Assembly (NCBI GenBank): GCA_033813635.1
Contig: JAPXRI010000004.1
Location: 1-64,000 of the forward strand
Source: JAPXRI01 sp033813635
GTDB lineage: Bacteria > Bacillota > Clostridia > Oscillospirales > QAMX01
Reading direction: 5' to 3'
Length of the DNA stretch: 64,000 nt
Under the pieces are notes generated by a model. It had not been told where the DNA came from and ran no database searches. It worked only from the letters and a program-made list of their open reading frames with translations. Within the stretch, counting starts at the first letter, position 1. Each line of letters opens with the position of its first letter. The position numbers were made by a program, and so were the translations under genes. Of the stretch, positions 34,131 to 42,402 are shown piece by piece.

Positions 34131-35429
34131 TTGGAAAAAGGAAAAATAACATACGAAAAATTTATTATCGTCGGTCTTTTCGCTACGCAGAAAAACCTCG
34201 GTATCCGCTCGACGGATGAGACGCTCGACGAGCTCGAGGCGCTCGTCAACACGGCGGGGGGCGAGGTCGCGGCAAGAGTGCTTCAGAATCGTCCGGCGCC
34301 CGACCCGGCGACGTTCATCGGGGACGGGAAGGTCGCGGAGGTGGCCGAGGCGGTGAAAAACTTCGAGGCCGACGCGGTTGTGTTCGACAACGATCTCTCT
34401 CCCATGCAGATGAAAAATCTTGAGGAAAAGCTGGACTGCGCGGTGCTCGACCGCACCGGGGTAATCCTCGATATTTTCGCCTCCCGCGCCCGGAGCGCGG
34501 AGGGCAAGCTGCAGGTTGAGCTCGCCCAGTACCGGTATCTGCTACCGAGGCTTATCGGCCAGGGCAAAAACCTGTCCAGGCAGACCGCCAGCGGCGGCTC
34601 AAGCCCGATCGGCACAAGGGGCCCCGGAGAGACTAAGCTTGAAACCGACAGGCGGCATATCCGCGAGAGAATCGCGAAAATCGAAGAGGAGCTTGAAAGC
34701 GTCATGCGCGTCAGGGGCGAACAGCGGAGAATGCGCGATAAAAAAGGGGCGCAGACCGTCGCCCTGGTCGGATACACGAATTCCGGCAAATCGACGCTTC
34801 TAAACACGCTGACCGGAGCCGGAATACATACGGCGAACCGGCTGTTCGACACCCTCGACCCCACCACCCGGGTTTTAAAGCTTAAGGAAAACACCGAGGT
34901 GCTGCTGACCGACACGGTGGGCTTTATCAGAAATCTGCCCCACCAGCTCGTGAACGCGTTCCGCGCGACGCTCGAGGAGCTTGCCTACGCCGATCTGGTG
35001 CTCCACGTCGTAGACATCTCAAACCCCCGCTACGAGGAGCAGATCGCTGTTACCGACGCGCTGATCGAGCAGCTCTGCGAACCCGGTACGCCGGGAATCT
35101 ACGTGTTCAACAAAATCGATCTGTGTGAAAATGCGGTCTTTCACGGCGGCGGGAACGACCGGGTCTTCATATCGGCGAAGTCCGGGGTGAACACCGACAA
35201 GCTCCTCGATATGATCTATGAAAAACTGGTAAAGGACCAGCGCCTGATAATGCTGACAATCCCCTACGATAAAGCCGCGGTCCTTGAAAAGCTCTACCGC
35301 GAGGCGGTAGTCTATAAAACTGAGTATACCGGGAGCGGGATTGTCGTAACTGGAAAATGCGGGGAAAAGCTGCTCGGCCAGATAAAAAAGCTGACGGAAA
35401 CGCCCTTTCAGGGCGGTGAAAAAACATGA
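34131..35429 (+). CDS. hflX: GTPase HflX
   Basis: 432 residues, ribosome-associated GTPase that splits stalled or hibernating ribosomes. N-terminal HflX domain (FIGDGKVAEVAEA, VVFDNDLSPMQMKNLE, VLDRTGVILDIFASRARS) then a G domain with GYTNSGKST (P-loop), DTVGFIRNLP (G3) and NKIDL (G4). Starts with TTG 34131 four bases after GAGGTGAAT. Its end overlaps the next start by four bases (ATGA). Confidence 0.95.
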   Translation: MEKGKITYEKFIIVGLFATQKNLGIRSTDETLDELEALVNTAGGEVAARVLQNRPAPDPATFIGDGKVAEVAEAVKNFEADAVVFDNDLSPMQMKNLEEKLDCAVLDRTGVILDIFASRARSAEGKLQVELAQYRYLLPRLIGQGKNLSRQTASGGSSPIGTRGPGETKLETDRRHIRERIAKIEEELESVMRVRGEQRRMRDKKGAQTVALVGYTNSGKSTLLNTLTGAGIHTANRLFDTLDPTTRVLKLKENTEVLLTDTVGFIRNLPHQLVNAFRATLEELAYADLVLHVVDISNPRYEEQIAVTDALIEQLCEPGTPGIYVFNKIDLCENAVFHGGGNDRVFISAKSGVNTDKLLDMIYEKLVKDQRLIMLTIPYDKAAVLEKLYREAVVYKTEYTGSGIVVTGKCGEKLLGQIKKLTETPFQGGEKT

Positions 35430-36064
35430 GCGCTGGAGAGGAATACCTGACCGCGGGGCGGGGATGCGCTGAGTTTACGGAGAAGAAGTCCCGTTTTATC
35501 GGCAATATCGCCGGCGTCGGGACTGTCGAGGAGGCGAGGCGCTTTATTGCCGAAACCGCAGGGAAATATCCCGGGGCTGCGCATAACGTCTACGCCTATA
35601 TCCTGCGGGAGGACAATACAATACGGTTTTCGGACGACGGCGAGCCGTCGGGCACCGCCGGAAAGCCGGCGCTCGAAATACTGACCCGCGCCGGCGTCAA
35701 AGATGTCTGCGTTGTGGTCACAAGATATTTCGGCGGGATACTGCTCGGGGCGGGTGGGCTTGTCAGGGCATACGCGGCCGCGGCGAAGCTCGCCCTCGAG
35801 AGCGGCGGGCTTGTCAGGATGGTTCCCTGTCTTAGGGTTAAGGCGGAGCTTACATACGCCGACTATGCGAGAGCCGGGTCCGTGATAGGAAAGCCGCTGT
35901 CCGAAGTGGAGAGCACGGACTACGGCGCGGAGGTCACGGTGACGCTTCTTATTTCTCCGGACAAGCTCGGAGAACTGACAAAAACTCTTAATAACATGAC
36001 CGCCGGAAGGGTCAGGCTGACGACGGTGGGCGAATTGATGAGGGGGGAGCCCGCACATGGGTAA
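35426..36064 (+). CDS. YigZ/IMPACT-family protein
   Basis: 212 residues. UPF0029 domain with FTEKKSRFIGNI, HNVYAYI, RFSDDGEPSGTAGKPAL and VVTRYFGGILLGAGGLVRAY, then a C-terminal ferredoxin-like domain. The bacterial role is unclear; related proteins bind ribosomes or peptides. It overlaps hflX by four bases and the next gene by eight, so the three are translationally coupled. Confidence 0.92.
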   Translation: MSAGEEYLTAGRGCAEFTEKKSRFIGNIAGVGTVEEARRFIAETAGKYPGAAHNVYAYILREDNTIRFSDDGEPSGTAGKPALEILTRAGVKDVCVVVTRYFGGILLGAGGLVRAYAAAAKLALESGGLVRMVPCLRVKAELTYADYARAGSVIGKPLSEVESTDYGAEVTVTLLISPDKLGELTKTLNNMTAGRVRLTTVGELMRGEPAHG

Positions 36065-36830
36065 CGTGGATATAAACGAAATGATAGTAAAATATCTGGC
36101 AAGGATCGGCTACAGCGGGACACTGGAGCCGACCGCTGAAAATCTGGCCCGGCTGCAGTACGCGCACCTTTTAAGCGTGCCCTATGAAAATCTCGACATC
36201 CTTCGCGGCGAGCGCATCCGGCTTGACATCGACAGCCTTTACGATAAAATCGTCCTTCGCCGCCGGGGCGGGTATTGCTTTGAGCTGAACCGCCTGTTCG
36301 GATGGCTTTTGTCCTCCCTCGGCTACAGCGTGACGGATTACGTCGCGCGGTATTTTCGCGGAGAGAGCGGGACGCCGAAGCGCAGGCACCAGGTTCTGCG
36401 GGTCGTCTGCGCCGGTGGCGAGGAGTATCTCTGCGACGTCGGCGTCGGCGCGGTGATTCCGCTCTACCCGATACCGTACAGATTTGACAGCATATTCGAC
36501 CAGGACGGGGTGAAATATGCGCTCAAACGGGACGAGGTTTTCGGCGTGGTCCTGACCGAGCCCCACGGAGACGGCTGGAGATGGGTGTATTCGTTCGAGG
36601 AATTGCCTCAGCACGACGTGGATTTTATCTTCGCCTCGTTTTGGTGCGAGTTCGCATCGGATTCGCCGTTTAATAAAAAATACATCCTTTCAATTAGAAA
36701 ACCGGGCAAAAGGATCACGATAGACGACTTTTTGCTGAGAGTGTTCACAAAAGAAGGCGTTACCGAGAAGACGCTGACGCCGGAGGAGAGAGAATCCGCC
36801 GTTTCGGAGGTTTTCGGAATAAATATCTGA
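36057..36830 (+). CDS. Arylamine N-acetyltransferase
   Basis: 257 residues, close to the family length. Cys-His-Asp triad: Cys74 in RRGGYCFELN, His in KRRHQVLRV, and Asp in YLCDVGVGA. LSVPYENLDI near the N-terminus is also typical. These enzymes acetylate arylamines and hydrazines from acetyl-CoA; the natural substrate in gut anaerobes is uncertain. GGGGGAG overlaps the end of the preceding gene. Confidence 0.9.
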   Translation: MGNVDINEMIVKYLARIGYSGTLEPTAENLARLQYAHLLSVPYENLDILRGERIRLDIDSLYDKIVLRRRGGYCFELNRLFGWLLSSLGYSVTDYVARYFRGESGTPKRRHQVLRVVCAGGEEYLCDVGVGAVIPLYPIPYRFDSIFDQDGVKYALKRDEVFGVVLTEPHGDGWRWVYSFEELPQHDVDFIFASFWCEFASDSPFNKKYILSIRKPGKRITIDDFLLRVFTKEGVTEKTLTPEERESAVSEVFGINI

Positions 36831-36909
36831 GTAATACCCCGCTTTTCAAGCTCACACGCGGCGAAATTACCGTGCTCCGCGGAATAAAGACAAAGGGGGA
36901 TTGCGGAAT

Positions 36910-37470
36910 ATGACGGAGATCAGGGGGATTATACCGGCGGTAAACGATTTCAGGCAGTTCCGGCGCTTTTTAGCGAGCGAATATCAGACCTGCGTGCTGA
37001 TGCACCGTACGATTTTCGACTTGGAGACGATGTTTTCGGAGCTCAGGGAGAACGGGAAACAGGGGCTGATCCACTGCGACCTGATTAAGGGGCTCTCGGC
37101 GGACGAATACGGCGCGGAATACCTCTGCGGCAAGTTTCGCCCGGCCGGGCTGATCTCGATCAAGCCGGCTGTGATTACGGCCTGCAAAAAGCTGAACGTG
37201 ACCGCTGTGCAGAGGGCATTTCTGATTGACAGCAGCGCCCTCGAAAAAAGCGTTTCAAGCATAGAAAAAACAAAGCCCGACTATGTCGAGCTTCTTCCGG
37301 CGCTCTGCACGCCGTTGTTTCCGATGCTAAAGGACAGGCTGAAAATCCCGCTGATCGCCGGCGGGCTGATTCAGTCGAAGGCAATGGCCGAGGAAATCCT
37401 CCGCAAGGGCGTCGAGGCGGTGACGATTTCCATGTCGACGCTTTCGAGGGATCAGGGCGTTACGGGATAA
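36910..37470 (+). CDS. glpP: Glycerol-3-phosphate-responsive antiterminator GlpP
   Basis: 186 residues. GlpP is a TIM-barrel RNA-binding antiterminator. Typical segments are IIPAVND, VLMHRTIFDLE, LIHCDLIKGLSADEYGAEYL, VQRAFLIDSSAL and PLIAGGLIQSKAMAEEIL. ATG 36910 lies nine bases after AAAGGGGG. It has no glpF, glpK or glpD beside it, so its target leader RNA must be elsewhere. Confidence 0.9.
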   Translation: MTEIRGIIPAVNDFRQFRRFLASEYQTCVLMHRTIFDLETMFSELRENGKQGLIHCDLIKGLSADEYGAEYLCGKFRPAGLISIKPAVITACKKLNVTAVQRAFLIDSSALEKSVSSIEKTKPDYVELLPALCTPLFPMLKDRLKIPLIAGGLIQSKAMAEEILRKGVEAVTISMSTLSRDQGVTG

Positions 37471-37475
37471 TTGAT

Positions 37476-37511
37476 AATCCGGACCGCGGGATATGCCGCG
37501 ATCCGGATTTA
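37476..37511 (+). terminator. Terminator after glpP
   Basis: AATCCGGA-C-CGCGG (37476-37489) pairs with CCGCG-A-TCCGGATT (37496-37509) with one internal mismatch, followed by a short TTATT. It lies between convergent genes. Confidence 0.7.
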
Positions 37512-37526
37512 TTGCCGCCGAAAAAA

Positions 37527-38186
37527 CTACATATGGAAGATGCGGCTCATTTCCTCGATGAAAGCCCGGTTAAGGAAATACTTCAGGCCGAAAAGGGTCA
37601 TGGCCGAGTATAGAGTTGAAATAAACCAGAGGCGCATGTAGGTGTAAAGGCCGCAGTAGCCGGCTACGAGCATCGCGACGCTCAAAACGGTCATAATGAT
37701 CAGCGGGGTGCCGATGACGCTCCATTTGAGCCTGCCGATAATCGACGAGAACAGGATGACCGTTATCCCCAGCAGCACCGCCGAGGGCCACACATAGGTC
37801 AGCGACCAGCGCAGATAACCGAAGGCGATGTCGATTAAAAGCGACGTGAGCCAGACAAGCAGAACGTCGTACAGGATATACAGCCCGAAGGGTTTGGAGT
37901 CGAAAATCGGCTTGAAAAATGTAAACCATACAAGGCAGAGCCCCGAGCAGGCGATCACCGACCAGCCGCCGAAGCGGGGCGTAATCAGGTCGATAAACAG
38001 CACGATAATGCCTGCGGCGATAAAGACAAAGCGGGCTATTTTTTTCGCCCCCGCGGTTTTGTCGGAGGCTACCGGAAAGCGCTCGGCGGGTTCGGTATCC
38101 CGGATGAATCTGCCGCAGAGAGGACAGTGCCTGTTGTACGGCACGGAGACGCCGCAGGATTTGCAGAAATAATTCTCGCTATTCAT
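37527..38186 (-). CDS. DUF6320-like membrane protein with zinc ribbon
   Basis: 219 residues. N-terminal zinc ribbon (CKSCGVSVPYNRHCPLCGR) then six membrane helices in the remaining 170 residues. The name DUF6320 is from memory of the pairing with an acyltransferase in Clostridia. The start chosen (ATG 38186) overlaps the upstream acyltransferase end by eight bases, so they are coupled. Role unknown; perhaps an accessory of the acyl transfer reaction. Confidence 0.7.
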   Translation of the reverse strand: MNSENYFCKSCGVSVPYNRHCPLCGRFIRDTEPAERFPVASDKTAGAKKIARFVFIAAGIIVLFIDLITPRFGGWSVIACSGLCLVWFTFFKPIFDSKPFGLYILYDVLLVWLTSLLIDIAFGYLRWSLTYVWPSAVLLGITVILFSSIIGRLKWSVIGTPLIIMTVLSVAMLVAGYCGLYTYMRLWFISTLYSAMTLFGLKYFLNRAFIEEMSRIFHM

Positions 38187-39453
38187 TGGATTCCACCTCC
38201 ACATCGATGCCTTCCGCGACAAGTTTTTTGAAAAACAGCGATGAGACCGCGCTCTCCGGGGAATGGGAAGTGAACGTGGCGATCAGTCTGCCGTTGTAGG
38301 TGATTACGGCGAGGTTCATCGCGATGGACGGCGAGCAGCCGAGGGCAAAGCTCAGCTCCTTCACGTGCTTTGACATGCTCTCGGGCAGCGTGATGTTGCC
38401 CATGTTTGAGAGGGAAGAGGTGTATCTGCTCTCGCCCCAGAAGCGGAACGCGATCTTCAGCGCTATGTTTTTTATAAACAGCGGCGAGGCGCGCATGAAC
38501 GGGTTTTTCTCCGCCGCGACGTTTTGAGAAAAGGCCTGCAGCAGATAATCGTGGTCAAGCCCCGCGTTCAGCTGGGGTATGATTTCCCGGAGGATGTCGG
38601 GGATGCCGAGGGACGGGTTTGGCATAATGCCGACGTTGACGTAGAGCGAAAAATTGCGCAAGGTCTCCGACGGGAAATGATTTCTGAGGTTGACCGGGAC
38701 CGATATGCGTACTGGGCGTCTCTGCTTGTCGGCGGACATCGTCTGCATAAAGGTCCAGATATAGAGAGCGGTCAGGTACTGCGTGACCGTCGCACCGTAG
38801 CTTTTTGAGAGTGCACGGAGTTTGTCCGCCTCCATGCTGCCGGAGATGATCTTGATGTAATTCTCGTTGACAGGCCGGTGGGGCCGGTATTTATAGGATT
38901 TGGGCTCGTATCTCTTAACGCTTTTGCATTTTCGGTAGTACCGTGAAAAGCTGTCCTCAGTCTCGGAGACAAGGGGTTTGCCTCTGGGGTCGAGGATTTC
39001 CCAGCGGGCAGAATCCACGTCGTACCCCTTGAGGGAGAGATAGTGCGCAATCAGCGTTTTGAGAAAAACAAGGGCGCCGGTACCGTCCGCGGCGGCATGG
39101 AACAGCTCGAGGGAGATTTTTTTCTTATAATATAAAACCCTGAATATAGGCAGCTTGCTGTCGCCTATTTCAATCGGGGAGCAGGGGAACATATGCTCCT
39201 CGCTGACAATCTGCGGTGAATACGTGGGTTCAAAGTAATACCAGAAAAGGCCCATGCGAAGCTGGACAAAAAAGGTGGGAAATCTGAGTTTTAAATCGTC
39301 CACCGCCTGGACGAGAATCTCAGGTACGATATCCTCGTCCAGTATTGCGCTCAGACGGAAAGTGCTGTTCCAGTTTCTGTGGCATATCGCGGGATATATT
39401 TTCGCGGCATTGTCCAGCTTGTACCATCTGTAGTTGTACTGCTGCTCAGGCAT
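38179..39453 (-). CDS. Condensation/alcohol acetyltransferase-like acyltransferase
   Basis: 424 residues of the CoA-dependent acyltransferase fold. The catalytic HxxxD motif is HAAAD in LELFHAAADGTGAL, and the second-half motif NLRNHFPSETLRNF resembles the DFG-like region of AATase/condensation domains. No carrier protein or adenylation domain is beside it, so it is probably a free-standing O- or N-acyltransferase. GGGAG eight bases before ATG 39453. Confidence 0.8.
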   Translation of the reverse strand: MPEQQYNYRWYKLDNAAKIYPAICHRNWNSTFRLSAILDEDIVPEILVQAVDDLKLRFPTFFVQLRMGLFWYYFEPTYSPQIVSEEHMFPCSPIEIGDSKLPIFRVLYYKKKISLELFHAAADGTGALVFLKTLIAHYLSLKGYDVDSARWEILDPRGKPLVSETEDSFSRYYRKCKSVKRYEPKSYKYRPHRPVNENYIKIISGSMEADKLRALSKSYGATVTQYLTALYIWTFMQTMSADKQRRPVRISVPVNLRNHFPSETLRNFSLYVNVGIMPNPSLGIPDILREIIPQLNAGLDHDYLLQAFSQNVAAEKNPFMRASPLFIKNIALKIAFRFWGESRYTSSLSNMGNITLPESMSKHVKELSFALGCSPSIAMNLAVITYNGRLIATFTSHSPESAVSSLFFKKLVAEGIDVEVESNE

Positions 39454-39490
39454 TTGCAACGCTCCCGAATTTCGCTAAATTTCTATTACA

Positions 39491-39519
39491 ATTATATCAC
39501 TGAGCCTTCGACTATTCAA
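39491..39519 (-). promoter_or_regulatory. Promoter of the acyltransferase-DUF6320 pair
   Basis: Minus strand: TTGAAT (39519-39514), 17 bases, TATAAT with a TGA extension (39496-39491). Confidence 0.6.
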
Positions 39520-39533
39520 TTGGAAATTTCCGC

Positions 39534-39563
39534 TTGACATATATAAAGGCGCCGTGTTATAAT
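39534..39563 (+). promoter_or_regulatory. Promoter of the T-box leader
   Basis: TTGACA (39534-39539), 18 bases, TATAAT (39558-39563). Transcription would start near 39570, just before T-box stem I. Confidence 0.75.
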
Positions 39564-39577
39564 AATAAAAATCTATG

Positions 39578-39856
39578 TTGTGAAACGCGATGACGGAGAT
39601 GTCAAAAAACGCGGAAGCCTAAGACCAGAGAGCCTTCGGTCGGTGCGAGAAGGCGCAGGCGGACGTATTTTATTGCGCTCACTCCCGAGCGGCGCCGCAG
39701 AAAGTCTATTGGCGATTAAGCGGCGACGGAGTTATGCCCGTTACGAAGCATTACAAAGAGAAACAACGCTCCGATCTCTCGAGCATTGTGAATGTTTGGG
39801 TGGTACCGCGTGCACACACGCCCCTTTTGCCGTATTCAGGCAACAGGGGCGTTTTT
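39578..39856 (+). promoter_or_regulatory. T-box leader RNA with terminator
   Basis: All main T-box elements occur in order: GCGATGACGGAGA at the stem I base, AGAGAGCC (39627-39634) with the GGTCGGTGCGAGAAGGC loop region, a specifier region ending ACTCCCGAG, the T-box core GGGTGGTACCGCG (39798-39810), and a terminator (CGCCCC 39819-39824 with GGGGCG 39846-39851, inner TTGCC/GGCAA, then TTTTT). The codon just before ACTCCCGAG is CTC (Leu, 39678-39680); shifting one base gives GCT (Ala). T-boxes sense uncharged tRNA and turn on the gene downstream, here an acyl-CoA ligase. Confidence 0.9.
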
Positions 39857-39880
39857 AATATCAAAAAGACAGGTGATACG

Positions 39881-41566
39881 ATGTATTCGATTATGAAGGA
39901 CGGTTTTTTAAATATCACAATCGGGGATTGGCTCAAAAGGCTCGCCCGGTTCTATCCGGATAACGACGCGGTCGTCAACGTCGCGAGGGGAGTCCGTCTG
40001 AATTACCGCGAGCTTGACGAAAAGGCGCGCGCGGTGGGAAAAGGTCTGCTCGGGATGGGTGTAAAGAAGGGAGACCATGTGGCGATCTGGGCGACAAACT
40101 ACCCGGAATGGCTCTACCTGCTGTTTGGCTGCGCAAAAATCGGCGCCATACTCGTCACCGTAAACACGAATTACAAGCAGTTTGAGCTTGAGTATCTGCT
40201 CCGCCAATCCGATTCGATGAGCCTGTTTTTTATCGACGGTCAGAAGGATACTGACTACGTTAAGATAGTCAGGGAAATGCTGCCGGGGGTCGGCGAAAAC
40301 GGCGGAACCCTGGGGCGCTCCTTTGAAAAGCTGCCCTATCTTAAGAATATTGTATACATACCCTACGATAAAAATTCTGAAATTCCGAACGGGCTGTCCT
40401 GCTGGGACGATATGATGGCGCTGGGAAAAAACGTCACGGACGAAGAGCTCGACGCGGTCTCGTCGTCGCTTTCGCCGGACGAAGTGATCAACATGCAGTA
40501 CACCTCGGGGACGACCGGCTTTCCGAAGGGCGTAATGCTGACGCATTTTAACATTCTGAACAACGGGTACTACATCGGCGAGAACATGAGGTTTACGCCG
40601 AAGGACAGGCTCTGCATCACCGTCCCGCTCTTCCACTGTTTCGGGCTCGTGCTTGCGACGATGGCGAGCATAACCCACGCGGCGGCGATGGTTCTCGTCG
40701 ACTATTTCAGACCCACGGACGTGCTGCAGTCGATCGAGACGGAGCGCTGCACCGCGTTCCACGGCGTGCCGACGATGTTTATCTTTCTGCTCGACCATCC
40801 GGACTTCCCGAAGTACAACCTGAGCAGTCTGCGGACCGGGATTATGGCGGGATCGCCCTGCCCGATAAACGTAATGCGGCAGGTCGTGGAGAAGATGGGC
40901 ATGCGGGAGATTACGATCACCTACGGACAGACGGAGGCTTCGCCCGCGACGACAATGACGAACACGGACGACCCGCTCGAGCTCCGCGTTTCGACTGTCG
41001 GGCGGTCGATGCCCTTTGTTGAGACGAAAATCGTCAACCCGGAGACGGGAGCTGAGCTGCCGGACGGAATGACGGGCGAGTTCTGCAGCCGCGGCTACAA
41101 TACGATGAAGGGGTATTACAAGATGGAAGAGGCCACCAAAGCCGTGATAGACGGCGACGGCTGGCTGCACTCCGGCGACCTCGCGGTTAGGGACTCAAAC
41201 GGCTATTACAGAATCACCGGCAGAATCAAGGATATGATCATCCGCGGGGGCGAGAACATCTATCCCCGGGAGATAGAGGAACTGATTTACACCTATCCGA
41301 AGGTCCAGGACGTGCAGGTGGTGGGCGTGCCCTCCAGGAAATACGGCGAGGAAGTGGTCGCATATATTATCCTGAAGAAGGGTGCGACCGCGACCGAGGA
41401 CGAGATCAAGGAGTTTGTGAAGCAGAACATGTCGCGCCACAAGGTGCCGGCTTACGTGAGGTTCGTCGACGCGTTCCCGATGACCGCCTCGGGAAAAATT
41501 CAAAAATTCAAGCTTCGCGCGATGGCCGAGGAGGACATCGTGAAAAACGGAAAGACGGCTGATTAA
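39881..41566 (+). CDS. AMP-forming acyl-CoA ligase
   Basis: 561 residues of the ANL superfamily. P-loop YTSGTTGFPKGVMLTH, A5-type motif ITYGQTEASP, A7 LHSGDLAVRD, and the catalytic Lys near the end in MTASGKIQKFKLR are intact. By similarity it is a medium- or long-chain fatty acid (or related acid) CoA ligase; ANL substrate calling by eye is unreliable. AGGTGA lies five bases before ATG 39881. Under control of the T-box leader, so it should be expressed when one tRNA is uncharged. A role in amino acid catabolism or activation of a branched acid would make more sense of that than lipid use. Confidence 0.88.
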   Translation: MYSIMKDGFLNITIGDWLKRLARFYPDNDAVVNVARGVRLNYRELDEKARAVGKGLLGMGVKKGDHVAIWATNYPEWLYLLFGCAKIGAILVTVNTNYKQFELEYLLRQSDSMSLFFIDGQKDTDYVKIVREMLPGVGENGGTLGRSFEKLPYLKNIVYIPYDKNSEIPNGLSCWDDMMALGKNVTDEELDAVSSSLSPDEVINMQYTSGTTGFPKGVMLTHFNILNNGYYIGENMRFTPKDRLCITVPLFHCFGLVLATMASITHAAAMVLVDYFRPTDVLQSIETERCTAFHGVPTMFIFLLDHPDFPKYNLSSLRTGIMAGSPCPINVMRQVVEKMGMREITITYGQTEASPATTMTNTDDPLELRVSTVGRSMPFVETKIVNPETGAELPDGMTGEFCSRGYNTMKGYYKMEEATKAVIDGDGWLHSGDLAVRDSNGYYRITGRIKDMIIRGGENIYPREIEELIYTYPKVQDVQVVGVPSRKYGEEVVAYIILKKGATATEDEIKEFVKQNMSRHKVPAYVRFVDAFPMTASGKIQKFKLRAMAEEDIVKNGKTAD

Positions 41567-41591
41567 ACCGGATTTTCCTGTTATGACATAA

Positions 41592-41623
41592 AAAACGGGC
41601 TGCCGGCAAAGGCAGCCCGTTTT
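41592..41623. terminator. Bidirectional terminator after the acyl-CoA ligase
   Basis: AAAACGGGCTGCC (41592-41604), loop of six, GGCAGCCCGTTTT (41611-41623): a perfect 13-bp stem with T and A tracts on both sides. Confidence 0.9.
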
Positions 41624-41641
41624 GATTACCGCATCGGGTGC

Positions 41642-42400
41642 TCAGACATAGGCAAAAAACGGTCTGTCCGACCGGGCGCGGATGAATTCAACTTCCGGAA
41701 ATTCGGCCGACAGCCGCTTAATCAACGGGTCGGCGAAAAGAATCTCGGTCTCATAGTGGCCGACGTCGACGAGGGTAAAACCGTAGCGCTTGGCCTCCAC
41801 CGCCTGCGGATATTTCAGATCACCGGTTACAAACCCGTCCGCGCCCGAGGAAAGCACTGCTTCGAAAAAGGAAGCTCCTCCGCCGCAGCAGACCGCGAGG
41901 GTTTTGACCGGTCTGCCGCCGTCCAGCAGGCGCACATAGCCGGCGCCGGTGACATCCCTGACATGTCTCGCCAGCGCGCCGGGCTCGGAGAAGCTCTCCG
42001 GGCAGCGGCAGAGAGCCGCGCAGCCGTCCGTCCCTTCAACGGAGCCGAGCTTGTCGAAACCGAGTGCCCCGATAAAGCAGTCGTTGACCCCGCCGGGGGC
42101 TACGTCGAGATTGGTGTGGGCGCAGATCACGTTAATGCCCGAGCGCGCGGCGCCGAAGGCCGGGGTCCCGGCGGAGAGCGCGCGCAGAGGCGTGTAAATG
42201 ATCGGGTGGTGCGAAATAATCAGCGTAACCCCTTTCCGGGACGCCTCGTCGAGAATCTCGGGCGTGACGTCCAGGACAACCGCGGCTTTTTCTACCGCGG
42301 CGTCCGGGTCGCCGACAAGAAGCCCGCAGTTGTCGGTGCCTCTGGCGCCGTCAAACGGGGCGATTTTATCCAGAAAAGCGTAGATTTCTTTTACGGTCAT
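41642..42400 (-). CDS. Nif3-like dinuclear metal centre protein
   Basis: 252 residues. Family motifs: AFDGARGTDNCGLLVGD, LIISHHPIIY, VICAHTNLDVAPGGVND and the C-terminal VDVGHYETE. Members form hexamers with a two-metal site; function is proposed to be in GTP cyclohydrolase-like or DNA-binding reactions but is unproven. It starts two bases after the stop of the lipoprotein gene upstream. Confidence 0.92.
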   Translation of the reverse strand: MTVKEIYAFLDKIAPFDGARGTDNCGLLVGDPDAAVEKAAVVLDVTPEILDEASRKGVTLIISHHPIIYTPLRALSAGTPAFGAARSGINVICAHTNLDVAPGGVNDCFIGALGFDKLGSVEGTDGCAALCRCPESFSEPGALARHVRDVTGAGYVRLLDGGRPVKTLAVCCGGGASFFEAVLSSGADGFVTGDLKYPQAVEAKRYGFTLVDVGHYETEILFADPLIKRLSAEFPEVEFIRARSDRPFFAYV

Positions 42401-42402
42401 AA

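Noticed and set aside
34016..34219. 67-codon frame before hflX
   Set aside because: Composition is unlike a protein and it overlaps the hflX start; probably chance.
39908..41170. 420-codon open frame on the minus strand
   Set aside because: Antisense to the acyl-CoA ligase, whose motifs are all intact; the product is Arg/His rich with no domain.
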